Positions 17,800 to 27,601 are shown, numbered from the stretch's first letter. The stretch: 64,000 nt of DNA from Chitinophaga deserti (GCF_003149455.1 NZ_QFFK01000003.1:186001-250000); one strand, 5' to 3'. Notes: generated by a model not told the origin, from the letters alone. A program made the numbers and translations.

Positions 17800-20700
17800 T
17801 TAAAACCCGATGTTGATACCCACCATCATACTTTTCGCCAGCGGATAGCTGCCCTGGTCTGCACCCGGCTGATATACCGAAGCTCCGTACTGGCTGGGTT
17901 CGGGATTGAAGCCCGGGTACTTGGTGAAAGTGAAGAGGTTCTGTGCTGTGAGGTACAGGCGGGCCGATTGCAGGGTGAACCGTTTAGCCAAAGCATCCGG
18001 CAGGTTGTAACCCAGCGTCACATTACGCAGGCGCAGGAAAGAGCCGCTGTGTACTGCATATGAGCTTAATTGTCCTGCTGTACTGAAACCGGCACGGGGG
18101 CCAACGCGGGCGTACTTCACATCCCTGTCGGGCTGGTCGGGACGGTAGTAGTTGTTGGCCATTTCTTTCACTGCATTGAACTTACCGATCCACAGCTGGG
18201 AGTGGCGGGCGGCACCGTTGATGATGCCATTGCCGAGTGTACCCTGGAACAGAACGCTCAGATCGAAGTTTTTGTAAGAGAAGTTATTGGTGATACCATA
18301 AACATAGTCAGGGAATCCATTGCCGAGCAGGGTACGGTCGCCTTCGTTGATCACTCCGTCTCCATTCACGTCACGGATCTTGTAATCGCCTACACCGGAG
18401 CCGGGCCATTTGGCGATCTTCGCCAGCTCGTCTGCATTTTTAATTACGCCGTCGATAATGAAACCATAGAAATTACCCAGGGGCTTTCCTACTTCTACCC
18501 GGTACGCATTGGGCCAGCCGCCGATGCCGTCGAAGGCATTGAGTGACTTTCTGCCACCGAGGCTCATTACTTCGGAACGGTTATAGGCGATATTGAAGTT
18601 CGTATTCCAGGTGAAGGCACCTTTCATATTCCGGGTATTCAGTTCAATTTCGTAACCACGGTTGCGAAGCTTGCCGATATTGGTCTGGAAAGAAGAAGCA
18701 TAACCGATCACACCCGGCAGATCTTTGGAAAAGAGCATGCCATCGGTTTCCTTGTTATACACATCCACCGTCAGGTAAATACGCTCATTGAGGAAAGCCG
18801 CTTCCAGTCCTATACCTAGCTGTTTATTCTTCTCCCAGGTCAGTTCCTTATTCATGTATCCGGTCTGGTATACCCCCGGCACACGCTGATCGCCCAGGCT
18901 GTAGTTGGTATAATCGATGCCGCTCATCCAGGTGAAGTCGCCGATATTGGCATTACCCGTTTCACCATAGCTGGCTCTCAGCTTCAGTTCATCGAACAGC
19001 TGCTGCCCTTTCATGAAGTCTTCTTCCGTAATACGCCAGGCGGCGGAATAAGACTGGAATACACCATAACGGTTCTCAGGGCCGAAGCGCGACGAAGCAT
19101 CTGTACGAATGGAGGCGGAAAGGAGATATTTATTCTTGTAATCGTAGTTTATGCGAGCGGCGTAAGAAAGGAAGCTGTTCAGCTCATAACTCAGCGTACC
19201 GATCTGTTCGGTAGCGGCAGCGGGGTTATGCACCTGGTCGTTTACGAAGGTACCTGCTTTACCACGCGTGGTGGTACTGTTACCGCTGTAACGCTGCATG
19301 GAATAGAGCAGCATACCGCCGAAAGTATGGCCGCCCTGCAGGGTTTTGCTGTAGTTCAGCGTATTCTCCCAGAGCCAGCCGTTAACCCGGTTATTGGCCA
19401 CCTGGCTTGCGATGCCCGTCAGCAATGGGTTAGACAGGTTGGCGAAGGCCGCGCTGCCATATGCCAGTGTAGAGGGCGTATATTCAGTATACGTTGTAGC
19501 ACCGGCAGTTACACCTCCCTGCGATCTGAGCTGCAGTCCTTTCAGCGGCTCCCATTGCAGGAAAGCGTTGCTGAGCAATCCGGAATATTGCTGCTTGTTC
19601 TCATACAGTTCCAGTACCGCCAGCGGGTTATGAATACCCGGCTCGCTGAAGCCGTACTGTGTGAAAGGCAACACGTTGTTCTGACCATAATCACCGTTAG
19701 GCAGGCGTACAGGCACAACAGGCGGCATCAGCATGGCGGCATATACCGGCATATAGGATGCGGGACCGCTCATACCCGGGGCCGGCTTTACATTGCGCGT
19801 GGTAAACGAAGGTGCGAAGCTGGCGCCTACTTTTAATTTGCTGCTCAGATCGGCATCTATATTCGCATTCACTGTACCCATTTTATAGTCGGTACCGATC
19901 ATGATGCCTTTCTGGTTGGTATAGTTACCGGATATGGAGAAGCGGACTTTTTCATTACCGCCGCGGGCACTCACCTGTATGTCTGACATAGGAGCCGTAC
20001 GGAAGATCACATCCTGCCAGTCTGTATCAGCCAGCTGATCGGGTGTATTGAATACATCCGGGTATTGTTTGTTTTGTGCTGTTGTGGCGTCTTTAGCGTA
20101 TTGAAGGTATTCGCTTTTGTTCATCATTTTCATGGTGCGGGAAACGCGCTGCATGCCGGTATAAGCATTGACGTTGAAGGAGGTTTTCCCTGCTTTGCCC
20201 CGTTTAGTGGTTACGATCACCACACCGTTGGCGGCACGGGAGCCGTATATGGCTGCAGAGGCTGCATCTTTCAACACTTCTATAGATGCGATGTCAGCCA
20301 CATTGATCCGCTGAAACTGTGCAGCGTTAGGCAAAGGATAACCATCCACCACATACAGCGGATCGTTTGAAGCACCCATGGATCCTATACCGCGGATGCG
20401 GATGGTGGGTGCATCACCCGGCATGCTGCCACCTGCAGATTGCACCTGTACGCCTGCTGCAAGGCCGGCCAGTGCATCTCCGGGGTTGGTTACGGGCTGC
20501 CTGCTTAGGTCTGCACCGGATACTTTGGCGATGGCAGTGGTAAGTTTGCGTTTGGAACTGGTGCCATATCCTACTACCACTACTTCATCGAGATCGGAGT
20601 GGCTGGATTCCAGTGCTACAACGGGCACGCCATTGTCGCCCACTACCACGCTCTGCTCCTTGAACCCTACGATGCGGAAAATAAGCACGTCGCCTTTGGA

Positions 20701-20937
20701 TGCTTCGATCTGGAAGCGGCCATCTGCATTAGTAGCGGTACCGCGTTGCGTGCCTTTAACAAACACGGTAACCCCTTCCAGCGGCTGGCCGGAAGCATCC
20801 GTTACCCTTCCTGCTACAGGTACACGCGCTACTGTGTGGCTTATGGCAGCCGCCGTGTTGGATAAAGGTACCGGTGCAGCGGTAGCACCGGCCGTTCCCA
20901 GAGACAATACAATCATTAAAACTGCTGATACATTCAT
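17800..20937 (-). CDS. susC: SusC/RagA family TonB-dependent outer-membrane transporter
   Basis: A 1045-residue transporter. After the signal peptide come a carboxypeptidase-D regulatory-like domain (about 40-115, with GRVTDASGQPLEGVTV), the SusC TonB-box region DEVVVVGYGT, a plug domain (about 120-235, with RIRGIGS, DPLYVVDGYP, IEVLKDAASAAIYGSRAANG), and a long beta-barrel ending in IGF. It imports substrates bound by SusD using TonB energy. It heads the susC-susD-beta-helix operon. Upstream lie a TATTTTTG -7 element and the operator shared with the MFS and SDR promoters. Confidence 0.96.
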   Translation of the reverse strand: MNVSAVLMIVLSLGTAGATAAPVPLSNTAAAISHTVARVPVAGRVTDASGQPLEGVTVFVKGTQRGTATNADGRFQIEASKGDVLIFRIVGFKEQSVVVGDNGVPVVALESSHSDLDEVVVVGYGTSSKRKLTTAIAKVSGADLSRQPVTNPGDALAGLAAGVQVQSAGGSMPGDAPTIRIRGIGSMGASNDPLYVVDGYPLPNAAQFQRINVADIASIEVLKDAASAAIYGSRAANGVVIVTTKRGKAGKTSFNVNAYTGMQRVSRTMKMMNKSEYLQYAKDATTAQNKQYPDVFNTPDQLADTDWQDVIFRTAPMSDIQVSARGGNEKVRFSISGNYTNQKGIMIGTDYKMGTVNANIDADLSSKLKVGASFAPSFTTRNVKPAPGMSGPASYMPVYAAMLMPPVVPVRLPNGDYGQNNVLPFTQYGFSEPGIHNPLAVLELYENKQQYSGLLSNAFLQWEPLKGLQLRSQGGVTAGATTYTEYTPSTLAYGSAAFANLSNPLLTGIASQVANNRVNGWLWENTLNYSKTLQGGHTFGGMLLYSMQRYSGNSTTTRGKAGTFVNDQVHNPAAATEQIGTLSYELNSFLSYAARINYDYKNKYLLSASIRTDASSRFGPENRYGVFQSYSAAWRITEEDFMKGQQLFDELKLRASYGETGNANIGDFTWMSGIDYTNYSLGDQRVPGVYQTGYMNKELTWEKNKQLGIGLEAAFLNERIYLTVDVYNKETDGMLFSKDLPGVIGYASSFQTNIGKLRNRGYEIELNTRNMKGAFTWNTNFNIAYNRSEVMSLGGRKSLNAFDGIGGWPNAYRVEVGKPLGNFYGFIIDGVIKNADELAKIAKWPGSGVGDYKIRDVNGDGVINEGDRTLLGNGFPDYVYGITNNFSYKNFDLSVLFQGTLGNGIINGAARHSQLWIGKFNAVKEMANNYYRPDQPDRDVKYARVGPRAGFSTAGQLSSYAVHSGSFLRLRNVTLGYNLPDALAKRFTLQSARLYLTAQNLFTFTKYPGFNPEPSQYGASVYQPGADQGSYPLAKSMMVGINIGF

Positions 20938-21049
20938 AGTGTATGCTTCTAATAAGTCAAAAAAAACTCATGCCGTTCAAAATAAAACAGCTTAACGTGG
21001 TGAATAATGTTTCAAGAAATTGGTTGAATTGGCTCACCCCCGGCCTTTT

Positions 21050-21057
21050 CAAAAATA
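21050..21057 (-). promoter_or_regulatory. -7 promoter element of susC
   Basis: TATTTTTG matches TAnnTTTG. It lies 43 bp from the CGACA core of the operator at 21100, the same spacing as at the SDR and MFS promoters. Confidence 0.6.
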
Positions 21058-21081
21058 ATTCGTATTCCTTTTTTAATTGGA

Positions 21082-21117
21082 CACGTTGTTATCAAAGTAC
21101 GACAGCATATTTGCATC
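21082..21117. promoter_or_regulatory. AraC-type operator upstream of susC
   Basis: Distal half-site CAGCATATTTGCAT (21103-21116), preceded by CGA, matches the sites at 26075 and 29133. A weaker half-site CACGTTGTTATCAA (21082-21095) lies exactly 21 bp closer to susC. Confidence 0.65.
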
Positions 21118-21164
21118 GCAGCGGGTAATTCCCAGTACGGAATGTAAATGACAGGCACAAAACA

Positions 21165-22667
21165 TCAGGCCTGTACATCCGGTGCAATCCTTTTATGCCC
21201 GATATGCCGGTAGGGCAGCCTGAGCAGATTGCTGGTGCAAAGGCCGGGACTATCGATATAAAACGCTGCAGCGGCAACCGGGTCATATGCCTGCTTGTGC
21301 GATACGGCAGCTTTTACGATGATATATTGTGCCGCTTCCGGTGTAATACCCTGCGAACGTAACTGCCCCAGATCCATCGGCGGTGTTTTATGTGTGGTGA
21401 GCAGTATAACTGCCTGTTCATTCTTCACGACTGCACAGGGGCCCATATTCACATAAGCGCCGGTGATAGAAGCAAGATGGGAGTTTACATTCTCCAGTTT
21501 AAACCGCCCGTCCGTCAGGTTCTTCACCTTACCGCTGAACGCAACGGGTTGCCCGTGAAAAGAATCTGTCTTAGCCCCAATTACTAATGAGACCGATGCG
21601 CTCATCCCGGCCTGTATGCATGCCTGTACAGCCAAAGGATCATTTAATATGGCAACAATGCCTTTTTTGCCTGAAGCGAGCAGCGGAGCCAGTATGCCTG
21701 TACCGTCGCCCGGGGTTCCGCCACCAATGTTGTCGGATGCTTCTATCAGCAGCACCGGCGTCTGCCGTCCGGTTAGTGCCAGCACTTCTTCCAATACATG
21801 TTCTTCCGGGTAAGCATGATACAGATGTTTTTCCAGTTCCTGTTCCAGCGCCCCGAGCCATGCTTCGGCCTCTGCTGCGGAGCCACGGGTGCAGCAGGTG
21901 AAACTAAATCCACAGTCTGCAATATCCGCATAGGCGAAGCCTCCCAGTACGTTGATGCAAAGAATTTCCGGATGCGCCTCTTCGATGGCAGCGGCCTTTG
22001 CCAGCACGGCGCGCATAGGGTCAGCAGCAGTACCCTGGCCTGCAGGCGGAATGATGTATGGAGTACTGCGGAAAACATGCTGCACGCCATCAGGACGTTC
22101 CAGCAGTTTATGTAACAATGCTGCGGCCTCTATAGCGGCAGCGCGGGCATCGGTATGCGGGTTTTTACGATATGCGTACAGGCAGGTACTGTTGTCAATC
22201 ATCTTTTGTGAAGCATTGGCATGGAGGTCCAATACCGCTACTACAGGAATATTCCTGCCCCGCAGCGCGAGGAATTCCTGCAGCAACTCCAGCAACAGGC
22301 CTTCCACATCCGCCGTACCTTCGCATACCATGGCGCCATGCAGCACCAGATAGATGGCATCCACAGATGCGATATGCACTTCGAGTGCGGCAAAGAAATG
22401 CTGCCGGAAGTAATCGAACACTGCATCTTCCACCATACCCGAGGGCATCGCCGCCATTTGCACGCCGGGAATTACCTGCCAGTTTCTCTCCCGTGCGTAC
22501 CAGAGGAACCCGTCCATCGGGGAACCGTTACCTACATTATGCGTGATGATATCATTACCGTGGAAAAGCGCCAGGTCGTGGAAAGCCTGCATACCGGTTC
22601 GTTCGTGCAGGAAGGTATGCGTTTCATGAAAAAGTCCGGATACAAAAATAGTGGGTTGCATATGCAT
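21165..22667 (-). CDS. M81 family / MlrC-like metallohydrolase
   Basis: A protein of about 500 residues of the microcystinase C (MlrC) family, with an N-terminal DUF1485-type metal domain and the MlrC C-terminal domain. Visible blocks are GLFHETHTF, LVLHGAMVCEG (a likely metal-binding His), VLDLHANAS, YRKNPHTD and DNIGGGTPGDGTG. MlrC of sphingomonads cleaves the linear microcystin peptide, but most members are of unknown substrate. ATG 22667 sits 4 bases after the stop of the preceding aminotransferase gene; a longer start would overlap it. It is the last gene of the SDR-dehydratase-aminotransferase operon. No signal peptide, so it acts in the cytoplasm. Confidence 0.88.
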   Translation of the reverse strand: MHMQPTIFVSGLFHETHTFLHERTGMQAFHDLALFHGNDIITHNVGNGSPMDGFLWYARERNWQVIPGVQMAAMPSGMVEDAVFDYFRQHFFAALEVHIASVDAIYLVLHGAMVCEGTADVEGLLLELLQEFLALRGRNIPVVAVLDLHANASQKMIDNSTCLYAYRKNPHTDARAAAIEAAALLHKLLERPDGVQHVFRSTPYIIPPAGQGTAADPMRAVLAKAAAIEEAHPEILCINVLGGFAYADIADCGFSFTCCTRGSAAEAEAWLGALEQELEKHLYHAYPEEHVLEEVLALTGRQTPVLLIEASDNIGGGTPGDGTGILAPLLASGKKGIVAILNDPLAVQACIQAGMSASVSLVIGAKTDSFHGQPVAFSGKVKNLTDGRFKLENVNSHLASITGAYVNMGPCAVVKNEQAVILLTTHKTPPMDLGQLRSQGITPEAAQYIIVKAAVSHKQAYDPVAAAAFYIDSPGLCTSNLLRLPYRHIGHKRIAPDVQA

Positions 22668-22671
22668 CGGT

Positions 22672-23967
22672 TCAGGATTGAGCCAGTCTGGCAAAAGTGT
22701 GATCTATAGCCAGCCGGGTGGCGGCCAGTTCTGCAGCGCCATGCGTAACGCCGATATACCAACGCCCGTCCGGCAAGAGGTGAATACCCTCTTCGAGCAT
22801 GAACGCCCGGAACCTGGCGAACAGGGCAGTATCGGCTCTGAGCGTATCTTCATAATTCAGGGGCGCCTCCTGCATGCCAAAGTGCATGCTGAACACACTG
22901 CCCGCTCCGGAAGTAACCATTGCAATGCCGGATCCGGAAGCCGCTTTCTCAAGATGGGCCCGTAACGCATGACCATATGCGTTAAGTTCCCCATAACAAT
23001 TTGTGGAGGAAAGCACTCCTATTGTTGCCAGTGCAGCGGCGAGGTTAATGGAGGCGCCGTTGTATGTACCGGCATGGATGGTTTTGCCCTCCCTGATCAC
23101 ATCGAATATATCCTTACGGCCACCCAGTGCCGCCATTGTAAAGCCGCCGGCAATAGCCTTGGCATATACAGACAGGTCGGGCTGCTGCCCGAAGTACTCC
23201 CTTGCCCCACCCAGTGCCAGTCTGAATCCGGTGATCACTTCATCAAATACAGATACCACACCGTACTCACGGCAACAGTCTATAATACCCTGCAGGAAGC
23301 CCTCCCGCGGCATGCAGCAGCCGGAGTTAGCGAGTAACGGTTCTGTGATGACGCAGGCGATTTCATGGCCCCGTGCTGCCAGCAATGACTGTACAGCTGC
23401 CAGATCGTTCCAGGGAAGTACCAGCGTATCTTCAAATTCAGGTGCCGGCTGCCCGCCGCAACCCGGTGTTGGCGTACCCAGTTGCCCTGCCTGTGGTTTG
23501 TAGCTGACCAAAACATTGTTCAGCCAGCCATGATAATGCCCTTCGAACTTCACGATCTTTCGTTTGCCGGTATAGGTTCGTGCAATGCGGATGGCAGATT
23601 GCACCGCCTCGCTTCCGGTGTTGCTGAAGGCTACCTGCTCCACCCCTGGCAGTATCTCTACAAGGCGCTTCGCCAGAGTTACTTCCAGCGGGTGCTGCGC
23701 ACCTAACGTATAGCTTTTCTGCAACTGCTCCATAACCGCCTGATTTATGACAGGATGGTTGCTGCCGGCGATGAGCGGCCCCCAGGCGAGAGTGTAATCG
23801 ATGTACCGGTTGCCGTCCACATCAAAATAATACGGCCCGTCTGCCCGTTCAAAAAACAGCAGCGGCTTCACGTTCCTGCGCATAGAGCTGGAAACGCCGC
23901 AGGGAATGATCCTGCATGCTTCCGCATATAATTGTTCAGAATGAATATGTGTCATGTATGCTTTCAT
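22672..23967 (-). CDS. Class III PLP-dependent aminotransferase / aminomutase (glutamate-1-semialdehyde mutase-like)
   Basis: A 431-residue fold-type I PLP enzyme. The PLP lysine is Lys270 in VYAKAIAGG, the ring-contacting pair is Asp242-Glu243 in VFDEVITGFRL, and the phosphate region SNTGSEAV is near 115-122. It resembles glutamate-1-semialdehyde 2,1-aminomutase and related aminotransferases, but its place in a catabolic operon argues against haem biosynthesis. ATG 23967 is one base past the stop of the dehydratase gene. The longer frame would run into that gene. It may transaminate or shift an amino group on the product of the sugar-acid dehydratase (inference). Confidence 0.88.
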   Translation of the reverse strand: MKAYMTHIHSEQLYAEACRIIPCGVSSSMRRNVKPLLFFERADGPYYFDVDGNRYIDYTLAWGPLIAGSNHPVINQAVMEQLQKSYTLGAQHPLEVTLAKRLVEILPGVEQVAFSNTGSEAVQSAIRIARTYTGKRKIVKFEGHYHGWLNNVLVSYKPQAGQLGTPTPGCGGQPAPEFEDTLVLPWNDLAAVQSLLAARGHEIACVITEPLLANSGCCMPREGFLQGIIDCCREYGVVSVFDEVITGFRLALGGAREYFGQQPDLSVYAKAIAGGFTMAALGGRKDIFDVIREGKTIHAGTYNGASINLAAALATIGVLSSTNCYGELNAYGHALRAHLEKAASGSGIAMVTSGAGSVFSMHFGMQEAPLNYEDTLRADTALFARFRAFMLEEGIHLLPDGRWYIGVTHGAAELAATRLAIDHTFARLAQS

Positions 23968-23968
23968 T

Positions 23969-25195
23969 TTATGATGGCCATACGGATGCCCTGTAGGTGG
24001 GGTCTGTTTCGCTGAACAGTTCCGGCAGCCAGGCTGCACCTATCCCCGGCCTTAGCGGTGCAGCGATGCCACCCTTCATTACTTCAATATCGGTATCGAT
24101 CAGTTTTTTATAGGCCACCCGGAGATGCGCACGTACACTTTCCTGGTACACTACGTTATGATTGGCGATACCAACATGCACACCAGCAAGCAGTGTAAGC
24201 GGACCGGTACAGTCGTGCATCGTTACCGGGATATTATAGGGGATCGCCATTTCGGTGATCCGGCGTGTTTCGGAAATACCTCCTGCCCAGGTGGGGTCTA
24301 TCATGATATAATCTGCCCCTCCGGTTTCCAGTACCTGCCGGTAATCGTCCCGCACAGTGAGCATTTCGCTGACGGCAATGGGTACGCCGGCTTCGTCGCG
24401 GAAGCGTTTGAGGGTATCCATATTATCGGTGCGCAACACATCTTCCATCCAAAGCGGTTTGATGTCTCTCATCACTTCGGCAATGCGCATGGCGGCAGGC
24501 CATTGGAAAAATCCGTGGCCATCCAGCATGATCTCAATATCATATCCTACTTTTTCCCTTACCCTGAATAGCGGGTCCAATGCGGCGCGCAGCTCTTTCC
24601 AGCCCAGATGCAATGTACCGCCGGGGCGGTGCGCCAGGGGATCGAGTGCCCACATTTTCATGGCGGTATATCCCTCTTTCACCAGTTCTGCCGCATATTC
24701 CGCCGGACGGTATACACTGGCCCAGTTATCTTCAAGCGGCCCATTAAAACCAGCGCTGCCATGCCCCGGCCAGAAGAGTTGCTGCGACAGGCGCTCACCT
24801 CCTGCAGAAGCCGGCATGCCGTAACTGGTACCGCCGGCACTGTTGTATGCAGGGAGTATGCTTTGCGTGCAGCCGCCCAGCAATTGCCATACAGGTTGCT
24901 GGCAGCTTTGTGCGAGAATATCCCAGAGTGCGAGATCCAGTGCTGAAATGGCTCGCATTTCCGCACCACGGCCACCAAAATTCATGAAGCGCTGATAAAA
25001 AAAACGCCAGTGCTTTTCGATATCAAGCGCATTGGCACCGAGAAGCTTTTCGGACATCCAGTCGTGCAGCAGCGCCGCCACTGCAGCGGGAGCGTAATAC
25101 GTTTCTCCGTGACCGATAATTCCTGCATCGGTATGTACACGAAGCATCAGCAGATGCGAAACATGTACGGTTTCTATCTTCGTGATTCTGATCAT
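23969..25195 (-). CDS. Enolase-superfamily sugar-acid dehydratase (DgoD-like)
   Basis: A 408-residue mandelate-racemase-type protein with a capping N-terminal domain and TIM barrel. Metal ligands Asp225, Glu251 and Glu277 and the bases His227 (LDGHGF) and His327 (MHDCTGP) keep the spacing 26, 26 and 50 of E. coli D-galactonate dehydratase (D183, E209, E235, H285, with H185). This strongly suggests dehydration of an aldonic or similar acid to a 2-keto-3-deoxy acid. The substrate stereochemistry is not readable. ATG 25195 overlaps the end of the SDR frame region only if the longer start at 25228 is used, so the short form is preferred. Second gene of the operon. Confidence 0.9.
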   Translation of the reverse strand: MIRITKIETVHVSHLLMLRVHTDAGIIGHGETYYAPAAVAALLHDWMSEKLLGANALDIEKHWRFFYQRFMNFGGRGAEMRAISALDLALWDILAQSCQQPVWQLLGGCTQSILPAYNSAGGTSYGMPASAGGERLSQQLFWPGHGSAGFNGPLEDNWASVYRPAEYAAELVKEGYTAMKMWALDPLAHRPGGTLHLGWKELRAALDPLFRVREKVGYDIEIMLDGHGFFQWPAAMRIAEVMRDIKPLWMEDVLRTDNMDTLKRFRDEAGVPIAVSEMLTVRDDYRQVLETGGADYIMIDPTWAGGISETRRITEMAIPYNIPVTMHDCTGPLTLLAGVHVGIANHNVVYQESVRAHLRVAYKKLIDTDIEVMKGGIAAPLRPGIGAAWLPELFSETDPTYRASVWPS

Positions 25196-25212
25196 TGCTA
25201 TTGTATTTTTTA

Positions 25213-25986
25213 TCAACCCATATACCATCCGCCATTCACATGCAGCTCATGCCCGGTTATGAAGCGGCTTTGTTCCGATACGAGAAAGTATACCGCATCT
25301 GCCACATCCTGAGCGGTAGCACGGAACTTCAAGGCCTGCTTATCGAGGATAAACCTGTCCAGCTCCTCGCGGCTGTCTGTCCAGAATTTGCGTTCCATAT
25401 TCGTGGGAATGGCACCGGGGCTCACTGCATTCACCCGGATATTAAATGGTCCCAGCTCTCTCGCCAGCGCACGGGTAAGCCCCAGAAGCGAGCCTTTCGA
25501 CATGGCGTAGGGCACACGGGCATTCCATCCGCCGCTGAGTATGATGCTCATGATATTTACGATTTGTCCGCCGCCAAGTGCTTTCATTGCAGGGCTAAGG
25601 GCCTGCGACAAGACAAATGCCGCGGCGGAGTTGATGGTTTGCGTATCGCTGAACGTTTGCAGCGAAACACTTTCCAGCGCGCCGATCGTATCAATGCCTC
25701 CGTTGTTGATAAGTACATCAATCCCGCCTTCCTGCTGCAACAGCCTGGCCGACTGGCAGCGCAGTCCGTTGAGGTCTGCCAGATCTCCCGGCAGGAAAAC
25801 CACCTGCTCTGCACCCACCATTTCATTGACCTGTTCCGCCACCTCCTTACCGGGTGATGCCGGCAGATCGAGCATAAACACGCGGTATCCTTCCTTAGCC
25901 AATGTGGTACAGATAGCTGTGCCCAGGCCTCCAGCTCCGCCTGTTACCAGGCATTTCTTTTCCAGCTTTCCGGTGTTATTTTTCAT
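25213..25986 (-). CDS. Short-chain dehydrogenase/reductase (SDR)
   Basis: A 257-residue classical SDR. The NAD(P)-binding motif is TGGAGGLG near the N-terminus, the active-site motif is YAMSKG, with a catalytic Ser a little before it (NIMSIILSGG), and PGAIPTNM follows the active site. The usual NNAG is NNGG here. The C-terminal GHELHVNGGW is typical. Such enzymes in sugar loci oxidise a sugar or aldonic acid, so it probably acts just before or after the DgoD-like dehydratase (inference). It is the first gene of the four-gene operon and has its own TACTTTTG promoter and operator. Confidence 0.9.
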   Translation of the reverse strand: MKNNTGKLEKKCLVTGGAGGLGTAICTTLAKEGYRVFMLDLPASPGKEVAEQVNEMVGAEQVVFLPGDLADLNGLRCQSARLLQQEGGIDVLINNGGIDTIGALESVSLQTFSDTQTINSAAAFVLSQALSPAMKALGGGQIVNIMSIILSGGWNARVPYAMSKGSLLGLTRALARELGPFNIRVNAVSPGAIPTNMERKFWTDSREELDRFILDKQALKFRATAQDVADAVYFLVSEQSRFITGHELHVNGGWYMG

Positions 25987-26021
25987 TAATCGTTGCATTA
26001 GAGATATTGATCCGATGCAAA

Positions 26022-26029
26022 CAAAAGTA
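26022..26029 (-). promoter_or_regulatory. -7 promoter element of the SDR operon
   Basis: TACTTTTG matches TAnnTTTG. The operator core CGACA starts 43 bp away at 26072. Confidence 0.65.
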
Positions 26030-26053
26030 TCGCGGCAGCTACATTTAATCAGC

Positions 26054-26089
26054 CACTATAGTTTCATATCTCGACACTATATTTGTATT
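26054..26089. promoter_or_regulatory. AraC-type operator upstream of the SDR operon
   Basis: Two direct half-sites exactly 21 bp apart: CACTATAGTTTCAT (26054-26067) and CACTATATTTGTAT (26075-26088). This is the clearest of the three copies in the locus. Confidence 0.75.
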
Positions 26090-26182
26090 TACGCTGCTGA
26101 AAACTGCAAACATCTCCACATGCAGCAAACAGGTAATGCGCAGGCATATATACACGCTGCGGCATCAAAACGGAGGGGTTTC

Positions 26183-27601
26183 TTAATACATGCTATTGAT
26201 CAGCCGGATGGTTTCTTCTACGAGTACGGAGCCGCCGTTTGGCCCGATGGGAGTGGCAATGGCGCTGTATCCTCCACCTTCTATGGCCAGTTGGGTAGGC
26301 AGGTAATCGCCGTAATCATTGCAGAGCTGCACAACAAAAGTATGCGCGGCCTTGCTGCGGCATCTGATACGTACCCCATAGTCCACAAACAATTCAAATG
26401 GATTGGTAGCGATCACGGCATCGCCGATGCGGATGACATGCAACGGTGTTGGATAAAAAGGTTGTTCGCGGTGGCGGATATATTGTTCCAGGATGATTTC
26501 CTGCTTGCGAAGGATGCCATAGTCGGAGTTTTTATTATCCCAGGGCCCGTATTCACTGATGGCTTCTTTTGTTTTGATATCTGCCAGAAAGCGGTTGAAT
26601 GCCGTATCCGGCGAAGCAGGGTCTTCCGGCTCGCGGGAGCGGATCTCTGACACTATGGCTTTTGCCGATGCGTATTCCTGATCTGTGACGGTCCTGAAGG
26701 GTAATTGTATGGATGTTGCGGTGTGTTTGAACAGCGGCAATCTTTGCCGTTTAGATTCAGCAGCGGGATAAGCCATAATCACTGCGTGTGCAATGCGCTC
26801 CCCTATTGCGGTCATTCCCGGCAGGTCCCACATATTAGGCTCGTCAGGCGTATAAGCACGCAGGAGGTTGCGGGGAGATATATCGCCCGCAGCACCGCAT
26901 TGCGCCAACAGTTGAACACCTTCTCCAAACTGTTGCCGCAACAGTTTTCGCACCACACTCCAGAAATCTGCGGAAATATAGTATTTCGCTTCCGTTACCT
27001 GTGAAGGACAGGGCACGTTGATGAATATCCCTGTCAACTGGCTGGCGTCGTTCCAGCAGAACAACAGATCCAGCGCACTATCACTGGGACCTTCGATGCC
27101 GGTAAAGTCGGGCCGGTCTGTTGCACCATACATTTCAGCGGAGCCATCTGCATAGCGCACGCGCCTGTTATGCCCTGCTACAGCATATCCCAATGCATTA
27201 CCCACTGCTGCCGGCCGGCGACGTTGCCAGGCTGCCACTGCTACTGCGTTTAGCTTTTCGAGTAATAGTTGTCCGTAGGGAGTATCAATATCAGGTGCCG
27301 GTGCAGAATGGGTATGCGTGGCATTTACAACGAGGAATTGACTGTCGAATTCAGGGAGTGTTGTATGAAGTATTTTCTTTAGTTGCGCAAGCAGCGGTGC
27401 AGGGCACCAGATGAGATCGATGGAGATGAGAATGGCCTGCTCCTTTCCGCCGGCGCTTTCCATGGCGCAGGCTGTAGCGGTAAGCGGACTTTCCACGTAT
27501 TGCGCCGGCCGGCCATAATACTGTCCAAAAAGCACGGCAGAGCCTTGTGGCGTTATATCCTCCACAGCCCATCCCATTAATAGTTCTTCACACTTCATCA
27601 T
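26183..27601 (-). CDS. Neutral/alkaline ceramidase N-terminal domain-like protein, cytoplasmic
   Basis: A protein of about 472 residues with hallmarks of the non-lysosomal neutral ceramidase N-terminal domain: GWAVEDITPQG at the start, VNATHTHSAP (metal-binding His pair) and CGAAGDISPRN. Ceramidases hydrolyse the amide of N-acyl sphingosine, but bacterial homologues in sugar loci are uncharacterised. No signal peptide is visible at ATG 27601 (or 27598), and the longer frame to 27658 has no signal either. It follows the MFS gene by 72 bases and is probably co-transcribed with it. A cytoplasmic amidase acting on an imported amide is the simplest reading (inference). Confidence 0.78.
   Translation of the reverse strand: MMKCEELLMGWAVEDITPQGSAVLFGQYYGRPAQYVESPLTATACAMESAGGKEQAILISIDLIWCPAPLLAQLKKILHTTLPEFDSQFLVVNATHTHSAPAPDIDTPYGQLLLEKLNAVAVAAWQRRRPAAVGNALGYAVAGHNRRVRYADGSAEMYGATDRPDFTGIEGPSDSALDLLFCWNDASQLTGIFINVPCPSQVTEAKYYISADFWSVVRKLLRQQFGEGVQLLAQCGAAGDISPRNLLRAYTPDEPNMWDLPGMTAIGERIAHAVIMAYPAAESKRQRLPLFKHTATSIQLPFRTVTDQEYASAKAIVSEIRSREPEDPASPDTAFNRFLADIKTKEAISEYGPWDNKNSDYGILRKQEIILEQYIRHREQPFYPTPLHVIRIGDAVIATNPFELFVDYGVRIRCRSKAAHTFVVQLCNDYGDYLPTQLAIEGGGYSAIATPIGPNGGSVLVEETIRLINSMY

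Noticed and set aside
26070..26089. TATATTTG as a plus-strand promoter
   Set aside because: No plus-strand gene follows for kilobases, and the surrounding bases are conserved with the other two operator copies, so a regulator site explains it better.
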